A DNA stretch of 64,000 nucleotides, from contig JACRMS010000037.1 in assembly GCA_016214845.1 (NCBI GenBank), positions 1-64,000 on the forward strand. The letters are read 5' to 3'. Shown here piece by piece: positions 35,480-44,282 of this stretch. Made by a program: the position numbers and the translations under genes. Numbering within the stretch: position 1 is the first letter of the stretch; each line of letters starts with the position of its first letter. A model generated the notes under the pieces. It was given only the letters and a program-made list of their open reading frames with translations. It had not been told where the DNA came from and did not search any database. The stretch is from Nitrospirota bacterium (lineage in GTDB: Bacteria; Nitrospirota; Thermodesulfovibrionia; UBA6902).

Positions 35480-35878
35480 ATGAACTTGCACGAAGAAATA
35501 GCGAAGGTCGCGTATGAACTCTATAAAAAAAGCGGCGTTGACGGCAGGGACTTTGAGAATTGGCTTGACGCTGAAAGGATAGTGCTGACAAGACATGCCA
35601 GCCAGGACATAGAGGAGCCCGAAGGAGAAGAACAGATCTTTGCGGAAGAAGGGATTATCGAAGAGGTTGAAGGAACAGCTCCAATGTTCGCAAGACGGGA
35701 AAAAGAAGATTTTGCGACCGTAGTTGAGGAGATGGAGGTCCATAGCCCGGCCCTTGGCACGAAAGAAGACATCGCGATAAGGACAGAAAAAATCAGGCCC
35801 TCAAAGAAAGCTGCCGCAAAAGGTAAAAAACTGTCTCCAAAGAAAACAGGTCAGAAGAGCAGGGAAAAGTATTTCTAA
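35480..35878 (+). CDS. DUF2934 protein
   Basis: 132 residues. The N-terminal ~35 residues match DUF2934 (EIAKVAYELYKKSGVDGRDFENWLDAERIV), a short helical domain of unknown function. The middle is acidic (PEGEEQIFAEEGIIEEVEG) and the end basic (KKAAAKGKKLSPKKTGQKS). AGGAGG precedes the ATG. The function is unknown. Confidence 0.75.
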   Translation: MNLHEEIAKVAYELYKKSGVDGRDFENWLDAERIVLTRHASQDIEEPEGEEQIFAEEGIIEEVEGTAPMFARREKEDFATVVEEMEVHSPALGTKEDIAIRTEKIRPSKKAAAKGKKLSPKKTGQKSREKYF

Positions 35879-36138
35879 GAAAAAATAGAGTCATCTTCAG
35901 GCACACTTCCCTGGACAAGCCTGCGGTAGGTACGTCCAACATCTGTCACAACTATATCAGCGTGACTCTTGCCTTCAGATGGCTCTATACGTATTGTGCG
36001 ATGCCCCCAGGTGATCAGACTCTTGAGCTCTTTTTAAATGCGGGGTGCTTCGGCAGATGCTTCAGGCGTTTCCGCCTTAACTTCGGGGAACCGCTCACCG
36101 CATCCGACTCCCGCGCCCTTATTCGATTTGCTTGGTTC
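35875..36138 (-). pseudogene. Possible gene remnant on minus strand
   Basis: Between an upstream in-frame stop (36139-36141) and a final TAG (35875-35877), the minus strand reads protein-like sequence interrupted by one TAA at 36034-36036. After that stop come RIEPSEGKSHADIVV and VGRTYRRLVQGSVPEDDS; before it PEVKAETPEASAEAPRI. No start codon is evident and I do not recognise the family. It overlaps the end of the DUF2934 gene by 4 bases. It could be a decayed gene or coincidence. Confidence 0.35.
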
Positions 36139-36328
36139 TCAGGCTTAATCTACACCAGGGGATCGCAAGCTTATCTCTTAATCTATTATAACTCTTTTTA
36201 TATGCCGGGAACACCTCTATCCAAACCCATTTTTTTACCATTTCAATTATTGACTTTTAAAAAATATATGCTACGCTTTGCTTATTATCAGAGAAACGCA
36301 GAGTAGTTAATAAAGGAGGTGGCAAAGA
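35879..36328. other. Spacer before the cytochrome cluster
   Basis: Apart from the possible minus-strand remnant (35875-36138) and a candidate promoter (36250-36277), I see nothing in this 450-base stretch. A plus-strand frame of 114 codons crosses it but has no ribosome-binding site and an unusual composition. Confidence 0.5.
36250..36277 (+). promoter_or_regulatory. Candidate promoter of the electron-transfer cluster
   Basis: TTGACT (36250-36255) is followed after 16 bases by TACGCT (36272-36277), with TG one base before it as in extended -10 promoters. It lies 52 bases before the monoheme cytochrome start. The -10 box is weak. Confidence 0.3.
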
Positions 36329-36679
36329 TTGAAAATACTAAAAGTAGTATTGCTGTTTATTGCAGTTTATGGGCTGTTTTTTTCTTTGGCGCATGCAACG
36401 GGCGATGCAGCCAAGGGCAAGGCACTTTTCAATGACCCAAAGTTTGCCGGCGCTACTACCGGAAAATCCTGTAACTCCTGCCATCCGGATGGCAAAGGCC
36501 TGGATAAAGCCGGCGACAAACATGAGTTTAAAATTATGGGCCATACCCAGAAGAGTCTTGAGGAGGCAGTGAATTCATGTATCGAGGGCGCTATTAAAGG
36601 CAAGGCATTAGATCTGTCCTCAGTCCAGATGAAAGATATGGTCGCTTATATCAAGTCGTTAAAAAAACACACGGAGTAA
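36329..36679 (+). CDS. Periplasmic monoheme c-type cytochrome
   Basis: 116 residues from a TTG placed by AAAGGAGGT 8 bases upstream. A signal peptide (KILKVVLLFIAVYGLFFSLAHA) precedes a mature protein with one heme site, CNSCH near residues 48-52, and a likely axial Met in the C-terminal SSVQMKDMVAYI segment. It resembles small class I cytochromes c that shuttle electrons in the periplasm. It is the first gene of the porin-multiheme cluster. Confidence 0.9.
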   Translation: MKILKVVLLFIAVYGLFFSLAHATGDAAKGKALFNDPKFAGATTGKSCNSCHPDGKGLDKAGDKHEFKIMGHTQKSLEEAVNSCIEGAIKGKALDLSSVQMKDMVAYIKSLKKHTE

Positions 36680-36803
36680 CAAGCTGACGGCAATAAACGG
36701 AACAGCCACCGCCCTTTGAAAAGATGAGAATGATTTTAATATTTGGAGAAAATGTTTGACGATTTTTTTGCCGGGCTGGAGACACAAAAACAGGAGAGCA
36801 TGG

Positions 36804-38024
36804 ATGAGAAACATCCTGCGACGGTCACTCTTTATTGCAATTATCTTTTCAGTGTATTTTATCTCCCCTGCTGCTGCAGCTGAACCTTTCACGTTTGACG
36901 GATCAACACAATTCTTATGGGGCGACGACCTTCTTAATGACAACCAGACTATTCTTGCGCAATATCTGAGATTCAATTACAGCCCTGAAGGCAAGAAATA
37001 TCGCGTAGCAGGCTATAGCAGGTTGTGGGAGGATTTCAGCGGGGGGAGGACCAGAGACGACGATCTTTCGGGGAGGCTTTACTACCTTTATTTTGACTAC
37101 GCCCCAAAAGAGGACCGTTCCATCCGTTTTGGCAGGCAGTTCGTGTCTTTTACAGCCGGGTCATCAATGATAGACGGATTGACTGTTGAAATACGCGACC
37201 TCGGCCACATAGGGATAACACTTTCAGGCGGCACAGACGTGACATACTCGCTTGACTCCGACCACTCAAGGCTTGGCAATTACTTCACAGGAATTGACAT
37301 ATTTCTTGAGAAAGTTGAGTCTGCGCAGTTAGGTGTAAGTTATGTAAGAAAGTATGATGACGGGGAACGTGCCAGGGAAGAGTTCGGGCTGAATGCCAGA
37401 TACCATTATAAGTTGCTCAGCCCTTACACTGAATTGAGATACGACTGGCTCTCTGAGGCCTTTGACGAAGCAACCGTCGGGGTCGACTTTTTCCCTATCA
37501 GTTTTCTTATGATAAAGGCAGAGTTCTACCACTACTACCCTACTTTTGATTCAACCTCTATCTACAGTGTCTTTGCAGTAGATAAATATCAGGAATACTA
37601 CATACGCGCACAATACAGCCTTGAAGACACCCCTCTGGTCCTGTCTGCCTCATATGTGAAGCAGTTGTATGAAGACAGTGAAACGGCGGACGTTTATGTT
37701 GCCGGGGCAAACTTCAATCCAAATGACAAATTCCTGATCAGCGCCTCTGTTGATTACAGAAACGGCTACGGCGGAAATCTTTGGGGGGTTGAGGTTTATG
37801 GAGATTACAAACTCCGTAAAGAGCTGCTCCTCTCCGCAGGCGCCCAGTATGATACCTACAAGAGGCCTGATAATGCGGACGACGACTATGCGCAGCGTTA
37901 CTGGGCAGGCGGACAGTGGATATTAAACCCAAAGACCTCGTTAGATGCCAGATTAGAAGCTAATATCAACGAAAACTTTGAACATAATCTTCTGGGGAGA
38001 ATTGCCCTGAACTGGCAATTATAA
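36804..38024 (+). CDS. Outer-membrane beta-barrel, porin-like (candidate conduit sheath)
   Basis: Start placed at ATG 36804, because it opens a clean signal peptide (MRNILRRSLFIAIIFSVYFI then SPAAAAEPF) with AGGAG upstream; the frame is open 48 bases further but adds nothing signal-like. The ~406-residue protein is built of alternating strands with aromatic girdles (RYHYKLLSPYTELRYDW; DKYQEYYIRAQYS) and ends in LLGRIALNWQL, an amphipathic final strand. No heme motif is present. In porin-cytochrome conduits a barrel of this kind encloses a periplasmic multiheme cytochrome. That role is inferred from the two following genes. Confidence 0.8.
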   Translation: MRNILRRSLFIAIIFSVYFISPAAAAEPFTFDGSTQFLWGDDLLNDNQTILAQYLRFNYSPEGKKYRVAGYSRLWEDFSGGRTRDDDLSGRLYYLYFDYAPKEDRSIRFGRQFVSFTAGSSMIDGLTVEIRDLGHIGITLSGGTDVTYSLDSDHSRLGNYFTGIDIFLEKVESAQLGVSYVRKYDDGERAREEFGLNARYHYKLLSPYTELRYDWLSEAFDEATVGVDFFPISFLMIKAEFYHYYPTFDSTSIYSVFAVDKYQEYYIRAQYSLEDTPLVLSASYVKQLYEDSETADVYVAGANFNPNDKFLISASVDYRNGYGGNLWGVEVYGDYKLRKELLLSAGAQYDTYKRPDNADDDYAQRYWAGGQWILNPKTSLDARLEANINENFEHNLLGRIALNWQL

Positions 38025-38040
38025 AATACAGGAGGAGCGT

Positions 38041-38814
38041 GTGTTAAAAAAGACCGTACTCGCCATAATCTTCATTCACATTATGACCTGTTATTCGTGG
38101 GCAGTCACCCGTCATACGGATTATTCCACGGGGATGGAAATAAAATACTGTAACGAATGCCACATAGTTAATGATGTCAGCCCCAACCACAGCTCTATGT
38201 GGATGATAGAGCACCGGCTGCTTGCAGAAAAGAAACCCAGGACCTGTGATGAGTGCCACCAGAAATCATTCTGTATTGATTGTCATAAAGGCGGCGGAAT
38301 AGACCGGGACCTCCACGCCTCGAATTCAGGGCCGGACTATAAGCCAAGGTCTCACAGGAGTGACTTCCGGGAGATACATCCCATCAAGTCGTTTGATGAT
38401 CCGGGGACCTGCAAGCGGTGCCATGATTACAACAAGTTCTGCAATGAATGCCACGACAAGTTCAACCGCACTGACCTGAGAGTCCTTTCCCACAGGAGGG
38501 GATGGTCGGAGCGTGATGTGAAAGCGGGCGGCCCGCAGCATTCAATCTTTAACACTTCACAGTGCCAGACATGTCATCCAAACAGCCTCCTTCCAAAGCA
38601 CGAGTGGTCTTCATCACATGCAAGGGAAGCAAGGAAGAACCTCGCTTCATGCCAGGCATGTCATCCTGAAGGAGATGTCTGCATGAAATGTCACAGTGCG
38701 GCGAGCGGTCTAAGGGCAAATCCGCATCCGGGAAACTGGAGCAGGATATCCGGAAGGCTCCGCAACGCAAGTGATAGCAGGTCGTGTAGGAAATGTCATA
38801 TAACAGTACCTTAA
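38041..38814 (+). CDS. Periplasmic nonaheme c-type cytochrome
   Basis: 257 residues with GTG start and GGAGG upstream. After a signal peptide (KKTVLAIIFIHIMTCYSWA) the mature protein has nine CxxCH heme sites: CNEC, CDEC, CIDC, CKRC, CNEC, CQTC, CQAC, CMKC and CRKC, each followed by His. Heme density of one per ~26 residues suits an electron wire. The size and place after a porin fit the periplasmic partner of a conduit (MtrA or OmaB position), though no direct family match was made. Confidence 0.88.
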   Translation: MLKKTVLAIIFIHIMTCYSWAVTRHTDYSTGMEIKYCNECHIVNDVSPNHSSMWMIEHRLLAEKKPRTCDECHQKSFCIDCHKGGGIDRDLHASNSGPDYKPRSHRSDFREIHPIKSFDDPGTCKRCHDYNKFCNECHDKFNRTDLRVLSHRRGWSERDVKAGGPQHSIFNTSQCQTCHPNSLLPKHEWSSSHAREARKNLASCQACHPEGDVCMKCHSAASGLRANPHPGNWSRISGRLRNASDSRSCRKCHITVP

Positions 38815-38841
38815 TAACACTGTTAAACGGAGGATAATAAA

Positions 38842-41004
38842 ATGCTCAACAAGCTCAGGATATTTACGCTGATCGTAATTTCAGCTTATGCCGCATTACT
38901 CGTCAATGGCTGCGGAAGCGGCAGCAAAGAACCAGGCGCAAAGGGATCGATTGCTGTACCGACCGAGGTTGGCTCTGAAACCTGCACGAACAACTGTCAT
39001 GCACTCACCAAAGATATCACAGGCACATCCATTGCCACTGCATGGGCCGCTACCACGCATACTACAGTTCAGGGTGTGCAATGCGAGAACTGCCACGGGG
39101 GCGCGAGCTTACACTGGGGGATTGGTCCTATGCCGTATCCCGCGCCGCAGGCTGCAAGGTGCCTCACCTGTCATGACGGCAGCAAGGCTGAAGACAAGAC
39201 AGCTTTTCTTGACACAACACACGGCAATTCCAATCTGACTCCGGACAAGACCTTCTCTCAAATAGCGACCTCTGCTGACACCGGCAAACACATCGAAGAA
39301 TGCTCGCGCTGTCATAATCCAAACCAGAAGTTCGTGTTCGATACCGCCGGGAATATGGTCAAGCCCGCCATTGACGATCTTCAGGCCCCACAGGTATCTT
39401 GCGCCTCCTGTCACGATGCACATCAGCCGCAGGCCATGACGAGGGTCCCTCAGCGGACTGATCCTGTGTTCTACCCCGTTTTCAGAGAATTCGTTGTAAA
39501 TTCCGCAGGGGCGCAGGACAGCGCCGGTACAGAGTTTGTACCTGTTATCTTTCAAGCTAACGGAGTTGTTGAAGCCAATGGAGTCATTGATGCTACAAAC
39601 GTCGTCAATAATAACAACGAGCTTAGTGTTGAGAAACTCTGCGCCTCGTGTCACACTGTGGGGACATACAAGAACAGCGGAGGGGCCACGCACCAGAGTG
39701 ATATCTATACCCAGTGGACCCAGTCCGGGCATGGCGATCGGTTTGCTGCACCTTTTGCCGAGTTCTCCGCTAATCCGACATTCTACATCCCCGGCGTCGA
39801 CACCTCTCACAAGTCCTCATATCCTATAGATATGGCGATATCCAAATTCGTAACAGCCGGTCCGGCCAATACGACACAAAACGCCGGGAACAACAACTTC
39901 AAATGCTTCAGATGCCATAATGGCCTGGGATCACGCGCCCATCAGGATGACATTCAGGGCACATCAGAAGCGCCTGTCATCTTTGGCGATGAACCGGTGA
40001 TATGCATAACCTGCCATGACGCGCATACCAATGTTGAGGGACAATCAAAGAACACCCGGAAGCCTGTGGTAATGACCAGGTATGAGGAAACAGCTTCATC
40101 AACTGCGGCAGCGTTGACGTTCTCAGGGAATGTATTTCTTGACAACACCCCTGTCCCGGCCGAAACAGGCAATGCTACCATTTGCGTTTTCTGCCACCAG
40201 GGACGTGAATCAGGTTTTACTCTTTTCAAGAGAAGACTTGCGTCAGACGGCACGATGACCGGCACTTTTTTAAACGAGCATTATCTCGGGACCGGCGCAA
40301 TGCTCTGGGGGAGAAACGCTTATGAATACCCCGGCAAGCTATATGGAGCGGTGGTTGAACATCAGCAGACCAACTGCATCGGCTGTCATATGGCTGAAGG
40401 CAGCAGGGCAGATGTCGGCGGCCATACATGGAAGCCGGTCTCAGATGATGACGTGGTGGTAAACAGCGCGACCTGCAACACCGCTGCATGCCACGACGGC
40501 AGGGTGCCTACCACAAACTCCAGCGGTGAATTCGACAATTTCCGTGATACCGTGCTTGATCCTGTCAATGATTACGACGGTAATGGAATTGTGGAGGGGA
40601 TCCCGGTGGAGATCGCCAATCTCTCGATTCAGTTGAAGGACCTTCTCCAGGCCAATGGCGTTTTCTATAATGATCTCAAATACCCTTACTTTTTCACAGA
40701 CGGAACATTCACTACAAACTTTACAGCATGGACGCTCCCAACCCACAAGGCAGCATTCAATTTGAACTTTGTGATCAAAGGTCTGCCCTCACAGGCAACC
40801 ACCCAGGTAGGCGAGCCGAACCCGTCCGCGGCAGTCCATAACTTTAGATATAACATCCAACTCCTCAGGGATTCCTACGACAACCTGCAGGCCAATGGTG
40901 TTGGCGGCCAGGCTGACCGCAGCAGCCAGCCGCGCCCCTCGGGAACACGCGATGCAACTAACTACGATCCGCAGCCGGGAGGAGGATACAACCCCAGACA
41001 GTAG
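38842..41004 (+). CDS. Multiheme c-type cytochrome lipoprotein (outer-surface candidate)
   Basis: 720 residues with a lipoprotein signal: hydrophobic stretch ending LLVNGC, acylation Cys at ~24, then a Gly/Ser linker. Nine canonical CxxCH sites are present (CENC, CLTC, CSRC, CASC twice, CFRC, CITC, CVFC, CIGC), plus a C-x3-CH (CTNNCH) and a C-x4-CH (CNTAACH) that may bind further hemes. Long heme-free stretches separate some sites. It would take the extracellular reductase position (MtrC/OmcB analogue) of the conduit. The SD GGAGG precedes the ATG. Confidence 0.88.
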   Translation: MLNKLRIFTLIVISAYAALLVNGCGSGSKEPGAKGSIAVPTEVGSETCTNNCHALTKDITGTSIATAWAATTHTTVQGVQCENCHGGASLHWGIGPMPYPAPQAARCLTCHDGSKAEDKTAFLDTTHGNSNLTPDKTFSQIATSADTGKHIEECSRCHNPNQKFVFDTAGNMVKPAIDDLQAPQVSCASCHDAHQPQAMTRVPQRTDPVFYPVFREFVVNSAGAQDSAGTEFVPVIFQANGVVEANGVIDATNVVNNNNELSVEKLCASCHTVGTYKNSGGATHQSDIYTQWTQSGHGDRFAAPFAEFSANPTFYIPGVDTSHKSSYPIDMAISKFVTAGPANTTQNAGNNNFKCFRCHNGLGSRAHQDDIQGTSEAPVIFGDEPVICITCHDAHTNVEGQSKNTRKPVVMTRYEETASSTAAALTFSGNVFLDNTPVPAETGNATICVFCHQGRESGFTLFKRRLASDGTMTGTFLNEHYLGTGAMLWGRNAYEYPGKLYGAVVEHQQTNCIGCHMAEGSRADVGGHTWKPVSDDDVVVNSATCNTAACHDGRVPTTNSSGEFDNFRDTVLDPVNDYDGNGIVEGIPVEIANLSIQLKDLLQANGVFYNDLKYPYFFTDGTFTTNFTAWTLPTHKAAFNLNFVIKGLPSQATTQVGEPNPSAAVHNFRYNIQLLRDSYDNLQANGVGGQADRSSQPRPSGTRDATNYDPQPGGGYNPRQ

Positions 41005-41005
41005 T

Positions 41006-41719
41006 GTGATTGAATCGGGCAAGTATGTTTTCGTGACATATGTTGTTATGCTCTGCATTATGCAGGCGTTTGCATTATCGCAGGCAAAGGGAATGACAGA
41101 AACTATGCCGGGACCCGGGCCGGAAACAATAAAGCTCCCTGGACCGAAACATGACAGTAAAATCTCTATCGAAGAAGCCTTACTTAAAAGAAGGTCGGTC
41201 AGGAGTTTTAAGGACAGCCCGCTGACGCTTGCAGAAGTTTCGCAGCTTCTCTGGGCCGCACAGGGGACTACAGGTTCAAGGGGCCTAAGGACAGCGCCTT
41301 CCGCAGGGGCACTCTATCCGCTTGAGGTTTATGTTGCCGCAGGGAATGTGGATGACCTGCCGGATGGAGCTTACAGGTACAACCCGAATAAGCATGAGTT
41401 AGTGAGAGTCGCAGATGGCGATAAAAGAATGGAATTGAGCAATGCAGCCCTCGGCCAGCCATCGGTCAGGAATGCCGCGGCAGTTATAGTCTTCTCTGCT
41501 GTTTATGAAAGAACAACAGTAAAGTATGGCGATAGAGGAGTACAGTATGTATTTTTGGAAACCGGCCACGCGGCCCAGAATGTTTTTCTGCAAACGGTCC
41601 CGCTGGAGATTGGAGCAGTAGTCATCGGGGCCTTTTATGATGATAAGGTAAAAAATGTTTTGAAGATGTCTGACAGCGAACATCCGCTTTATATAATGCC
41701 AGTGGGGAGAATGAAATGA
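41006..41719 (+). CDS. Exported SagB-type nitroreductase-family protein
   Basis: The start is uncertain: GTG 41006 follows the previous stop by 1 base and gives a hydrophobic leader (KYVFVTYVVMLCIMQAFALSQA), while GTG 41033 or ATG 41048 are alternatives. The ~237-residue protein has the nitroreductase fold of SagB-type dehydrogenases: LLKRRSVRSFKDSPLTLAEVSQLLWAAQG, then APSAGALYPLEVY, and HAAQNVFLQTVPLEIGAVVIGAF. These bind FMN. An exported FMN enzyme behind multiheme cytochromes may exchange electrons with them; its substrate is unknown. Confidence 0.85.
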   Translation: MIESGKYVFVTYVVMLCIMQAFALSQAKGMTETMPGPGPETIKLPGPKHDSKISIEEALLKRRSVRSFKDSPLTLAEVSQLLWAAQGTTGSRGLRTAPSAGALYPLEVYVAAGNVDDLPDGAYRYNPNKHELVRVADGDKRMELSNAALGQPSVRNAAAVIVFSAVYERTTVKYGDRGVQYVFLETGHAAQNVFLQTVPLEIGAVVIGAFYDDKVKNVLKMSDSEHPLYIMPVGRMK

Positions 41720-41889
41720 TGGACCATTTCACTTTCCTGTCCCGCTCAGCCTTATGCCTGTAGCCCGCTGACCCTGCCAAGGCAGCATAACCTGATTTGA
41801 ACTATTTGCCGTGATGAGATATCGACCTTTGAATAGTTTTTCACAAAAATATAAAATAGAAGGCTGAAATAATTCCCGGAGGTAAATAT

Positions 41890-43233
41890 ATGGAGAGCGT
41901 TCTGAAAAAAGTGGAAGAGCTTGCATTGCTCCATGACAGGGTAGATCCGAAGTTCGTCAAAGAAAGAAACATCAAGTTGGGACTGAGAAACGAAGACGGT
42001 TCAGGTGTCTTCGCTGGCATCACGAGTAAAGGTCAGGTCATAGGCTATGAGAAGATCATATCAGGGGAAGGCGGGGAAAAACTCAACCCCATACCCGGGA
42101 AGCTGTACTATTGCGGCTATGATGTTGAAGACCTGGTAAGGGGAAAAGAAAGCGAGAGCAGGTTCGGGTTTGAGGAAACGGTCTACCTCCTTTTGACCGG
42201 GCAGCTTCCTTCAAAAGAAGACCTGAAAAGCTTTTCAAAGGAAATCGGGAGAAGGCGTCCTCTTCCCGCGGAAGCAAAAAAGATAATACTCAACAGGCCG
42301 AAGCATGACGACCAGATGTGTTCGCTTCACACTATTGTATCGGCCATGCACCTCTTTGACAAAGACCCTAATTCTATTGATATCAGGGACGTGACAAGAC
42401 AGTGCATAGACCTGATAGCGAAGTTCCCGACGATCATAGCGTACAACTATCAGAAGAAACTGATGAAGAGGAATGATTATAAAAAACTGATAGAGCCTGA
42501 CCCTGACCTGAGCGCCGCTGAAAATTTCCTGTACATGCTGTCCGGCAAGGCGCCTGACAAGTTCACAGCAGAGCTCTTTGACACCATGTTGATATTCCAC
42601 GCCGAGCACGGAGGCGGCAACAACTCCACCTTCTCTACAAGATGCGTCTCATCATCAGGCGCGAACACTTACATGGCGATATGCGCGGGGATAGGCTCTC
42701 TTTCAGGACACCTTCACGGCGGCGCCAATGAGGCCGTAGTCAGTATGATAAACGACATCAAACGAAATGTTAAAGACTGGGAAAGCGACGAAGAGGTCAG
42801 GGCTTACCTTCTGAAGACCCTCGATAAAAAGGCAGGCGACAAGTCCGGGAAGATTTACGGACTGGGACACGCGGTCTACACATTGTCAGACCCGAGGGCG
42901 GTGTTCCTTGAGGAAAGGGGAGAAGAGCTTGCAAAGCTGTATGGGAAAGAGAAAGAATTCTCGCTATACAGAATAATTGCAAAGGTGGCCCCGCAGCTTG
43001 TCAGGGACAAGAAAGGAAAAGTCGTCTGCACTAACGTCGACTTCTACTCCGGTTTTGTCTACCAGTGTATGGGAATACCCAAAGAGCTTTTCACCCCGAT
43101 ATTCGCGATGGCAAGGGTCTCAGGATGGTCGGCCCACAGGATCGAGGAAATAATACAGGGAAGGATCATCAGGCCCTCATATGTTTCGTCTTTAAAAGGG
43201 ATGAAGAATTATACGCCGCTGGCCAAGCGGTAA
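41890..43233 (+). CDS. Citrate synthase family protein
   Basis: 447 residues. The catalytic positions can be traced: HAEHGGGNNSTF and HLHGGANEAVV for substrate and catalytic His, GLGHAVYTLSDPRA, and TNVDFYSGFVY with the catalytic Asp. This length, with an N-terminal extension of about 60 residues beginning MESVLKKVEELALLHD, occurs in anaerobic bacteria. It condenses oxaloacetate with acetyl-CoA; methylcitrate synthase activity cannot be excluded. CCGGAGG precedes the ATG. Confidence 0.92.
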   Translation: MESVLKKVEELALLHDRVDPKFVKERNIKLGLRNEDGSGVFAGITSKGQVIGYEKIISGEGGEKLNPIPGKLYYCGYDVEDLVRGKESESRFGFEETVYLLLTGQLPSKEDLKSFSKEIGRRRPLPAEAKKIILNRPKHDDQMCSLHTIVSAMHLFDKDPNSIDIRDVTRQCIDLIAKFPTIIAYNYQKKLMKRNDYKKLIEPDPDLSAAENFLYMLSGKAPDKFTAELFDTMLIFHAEHGGGNNSTFSTRCVSSSGANTYMAICAGIGSLSGHLHGGANEAVVSMINDIKRNVKDWESDEEVRAYLLKTLDKKAGDKSGKIYGLGHAVYTLSDPRAVFLEERGEELAKLYGKEKEFSLYRIIAKVAPQLVRDKKGKVVCTNVDFYSGFVYQCMGIPKELFTPIFAMARVSGWSAHRIEEIIQGRIIRPSYVSSLKGMKNYTPLAKR

Positions 43234-43269
43234 TTCAGGATTGATCGCTTACTGAAGAGAGAGTAATCT

Positions 43270-44265
43270 TTATTTCAACCCGTCGAGGTTCATGGCTTTT
43301 CTGACAAGCTTCATGGTTTCAGAGGCCGCCTGCTTCGCTTTTTGTGAACCGGTTGAAAGGACATCTTCGAGATAATCAGGTTTCTCAAGAAAGAATTTCC
43401 GTTTCTCCCAGATCGGCTCAAGGACCGTCAGGAGATTTTTTATCAGGATCTTTTTGCAGTCGATGCAGCCGATGCCTGCGGTGCGGCAACCTTCGGCAAC
43501 CTGCGCCTGTTCTTCTTTGGAAGAAAATATCTTATGCAACTGGTAAACAGGGGAAAGCTCAGGGTCGCCCTTGTCAGTGCGCTTTATCCTTGCAGGGTCT
43601 GTCATCATCGTCCTGACCTTCTGCTCAACTTCCTTCGGAGTGTCAGAGAGATAAATGCAATTGCCGTAAGTCTTGCTCATCTTTCTTCCGTCTGTGCCGG
43701 GCACCTTCGGGAACGCGGTCAAAAGGGCCTCCGGCTCGATGAGCACGTCGCTGTAAAAATTATTAAACCTCCTGCAGATCTCTCTTGTAATTTCCAGGTG
43801 CGGCACCTGGTCCACTCCGACAGGCACATGATTGGCCCTGTAAATTAATATGTCCGCGGACTGGAGGACCGGGTAGCCAAGGAACCCGTAAGTATGCATG
43901 TCCTTGTCGCTTACCTGTTCAAGCTTCTCCTTGTAAGTGGGCACGCGCTCAAGCCAGCCGAGAGGGGTTATCATTGAAAGCAGCAAATGGAGTTCGGCAT
44001 GTTCAAGGACATGCGACTGCTGGAATATCGTGGCCTTCTCCGGGTCGAGTCCCGCGGCAAGGCAATTGACAAGTACATCTTTGATATTTTCTTTTAATTG
44101 TGATGTATCGGCATATTGGGATGTAAGCGCGTGCCAGTCCGCAATGAAGTAATAACATTCATACTGCTCCTGAAGTCTCACCCAATTCTGCAATGCGCCG
44201 ACGAGATTGCCTATATGCAATTTCCCGCTTGGCTGTATTCCGCTGAGTACTCTTTGTTTGGACAA
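43270..44265 (-). CDS. trpS: Tryptophanyl-tRNA synthetase
   Basis: 331 residues, the normal short bacterial form. The class I motifs are HIGN (residues 17-20, in QPSGKLHIGNLVG) and GRKMSKTYGN near residue 195. It charges tRNA-Trp in the cytosol. A four-cysteine segment (GCRTAGIGCIDCKK, ~260) is also present, which in some relatives binds iron-sulfur or zinc. It is transcribed toward citrate synthase and shares direction with the protease gene behind it, 17 bases away. Confidence 0.96.
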   Translation of the reverse strand: MSKQRVLSGIQPSGKLHIGNLVGALQNWVRLQEQYECYYFIADWHALTSQYADTSQLKENIKDVLVNCLAAGLDPEKATIFQQSHVLEHAELHLLLSMITPLGWLERVPTYKEKLEQVSDKDMHTYGFLGYPVLQSADILIYRANHVPVGVDQVPHLEITREICRRFNNFYSDVLIEPEALLTAFPKVPGTDGRKMSKTYGNCIYLSDTPKEVEQKVRTMMTDPARIKRTDKGDPELSPVYQLHKIFSSKEEQAQVAEGCRTAGIGCIDCKKILIKNLLTVLEPIWEKRKFFLEKPDYLEDVLSTGSQKAKQAASETMKLVRKAMNLDGLK

Positions 44266-44282
44266 TTGACGATCTCCTTTCT

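Noticed and set aside
35962-36306. Plus-strand frame of 114 codons before the cytochrome cluster
   Set aside because: No ribosome-binding site and unusual residue composition; the opposite strand looks more protein-like.
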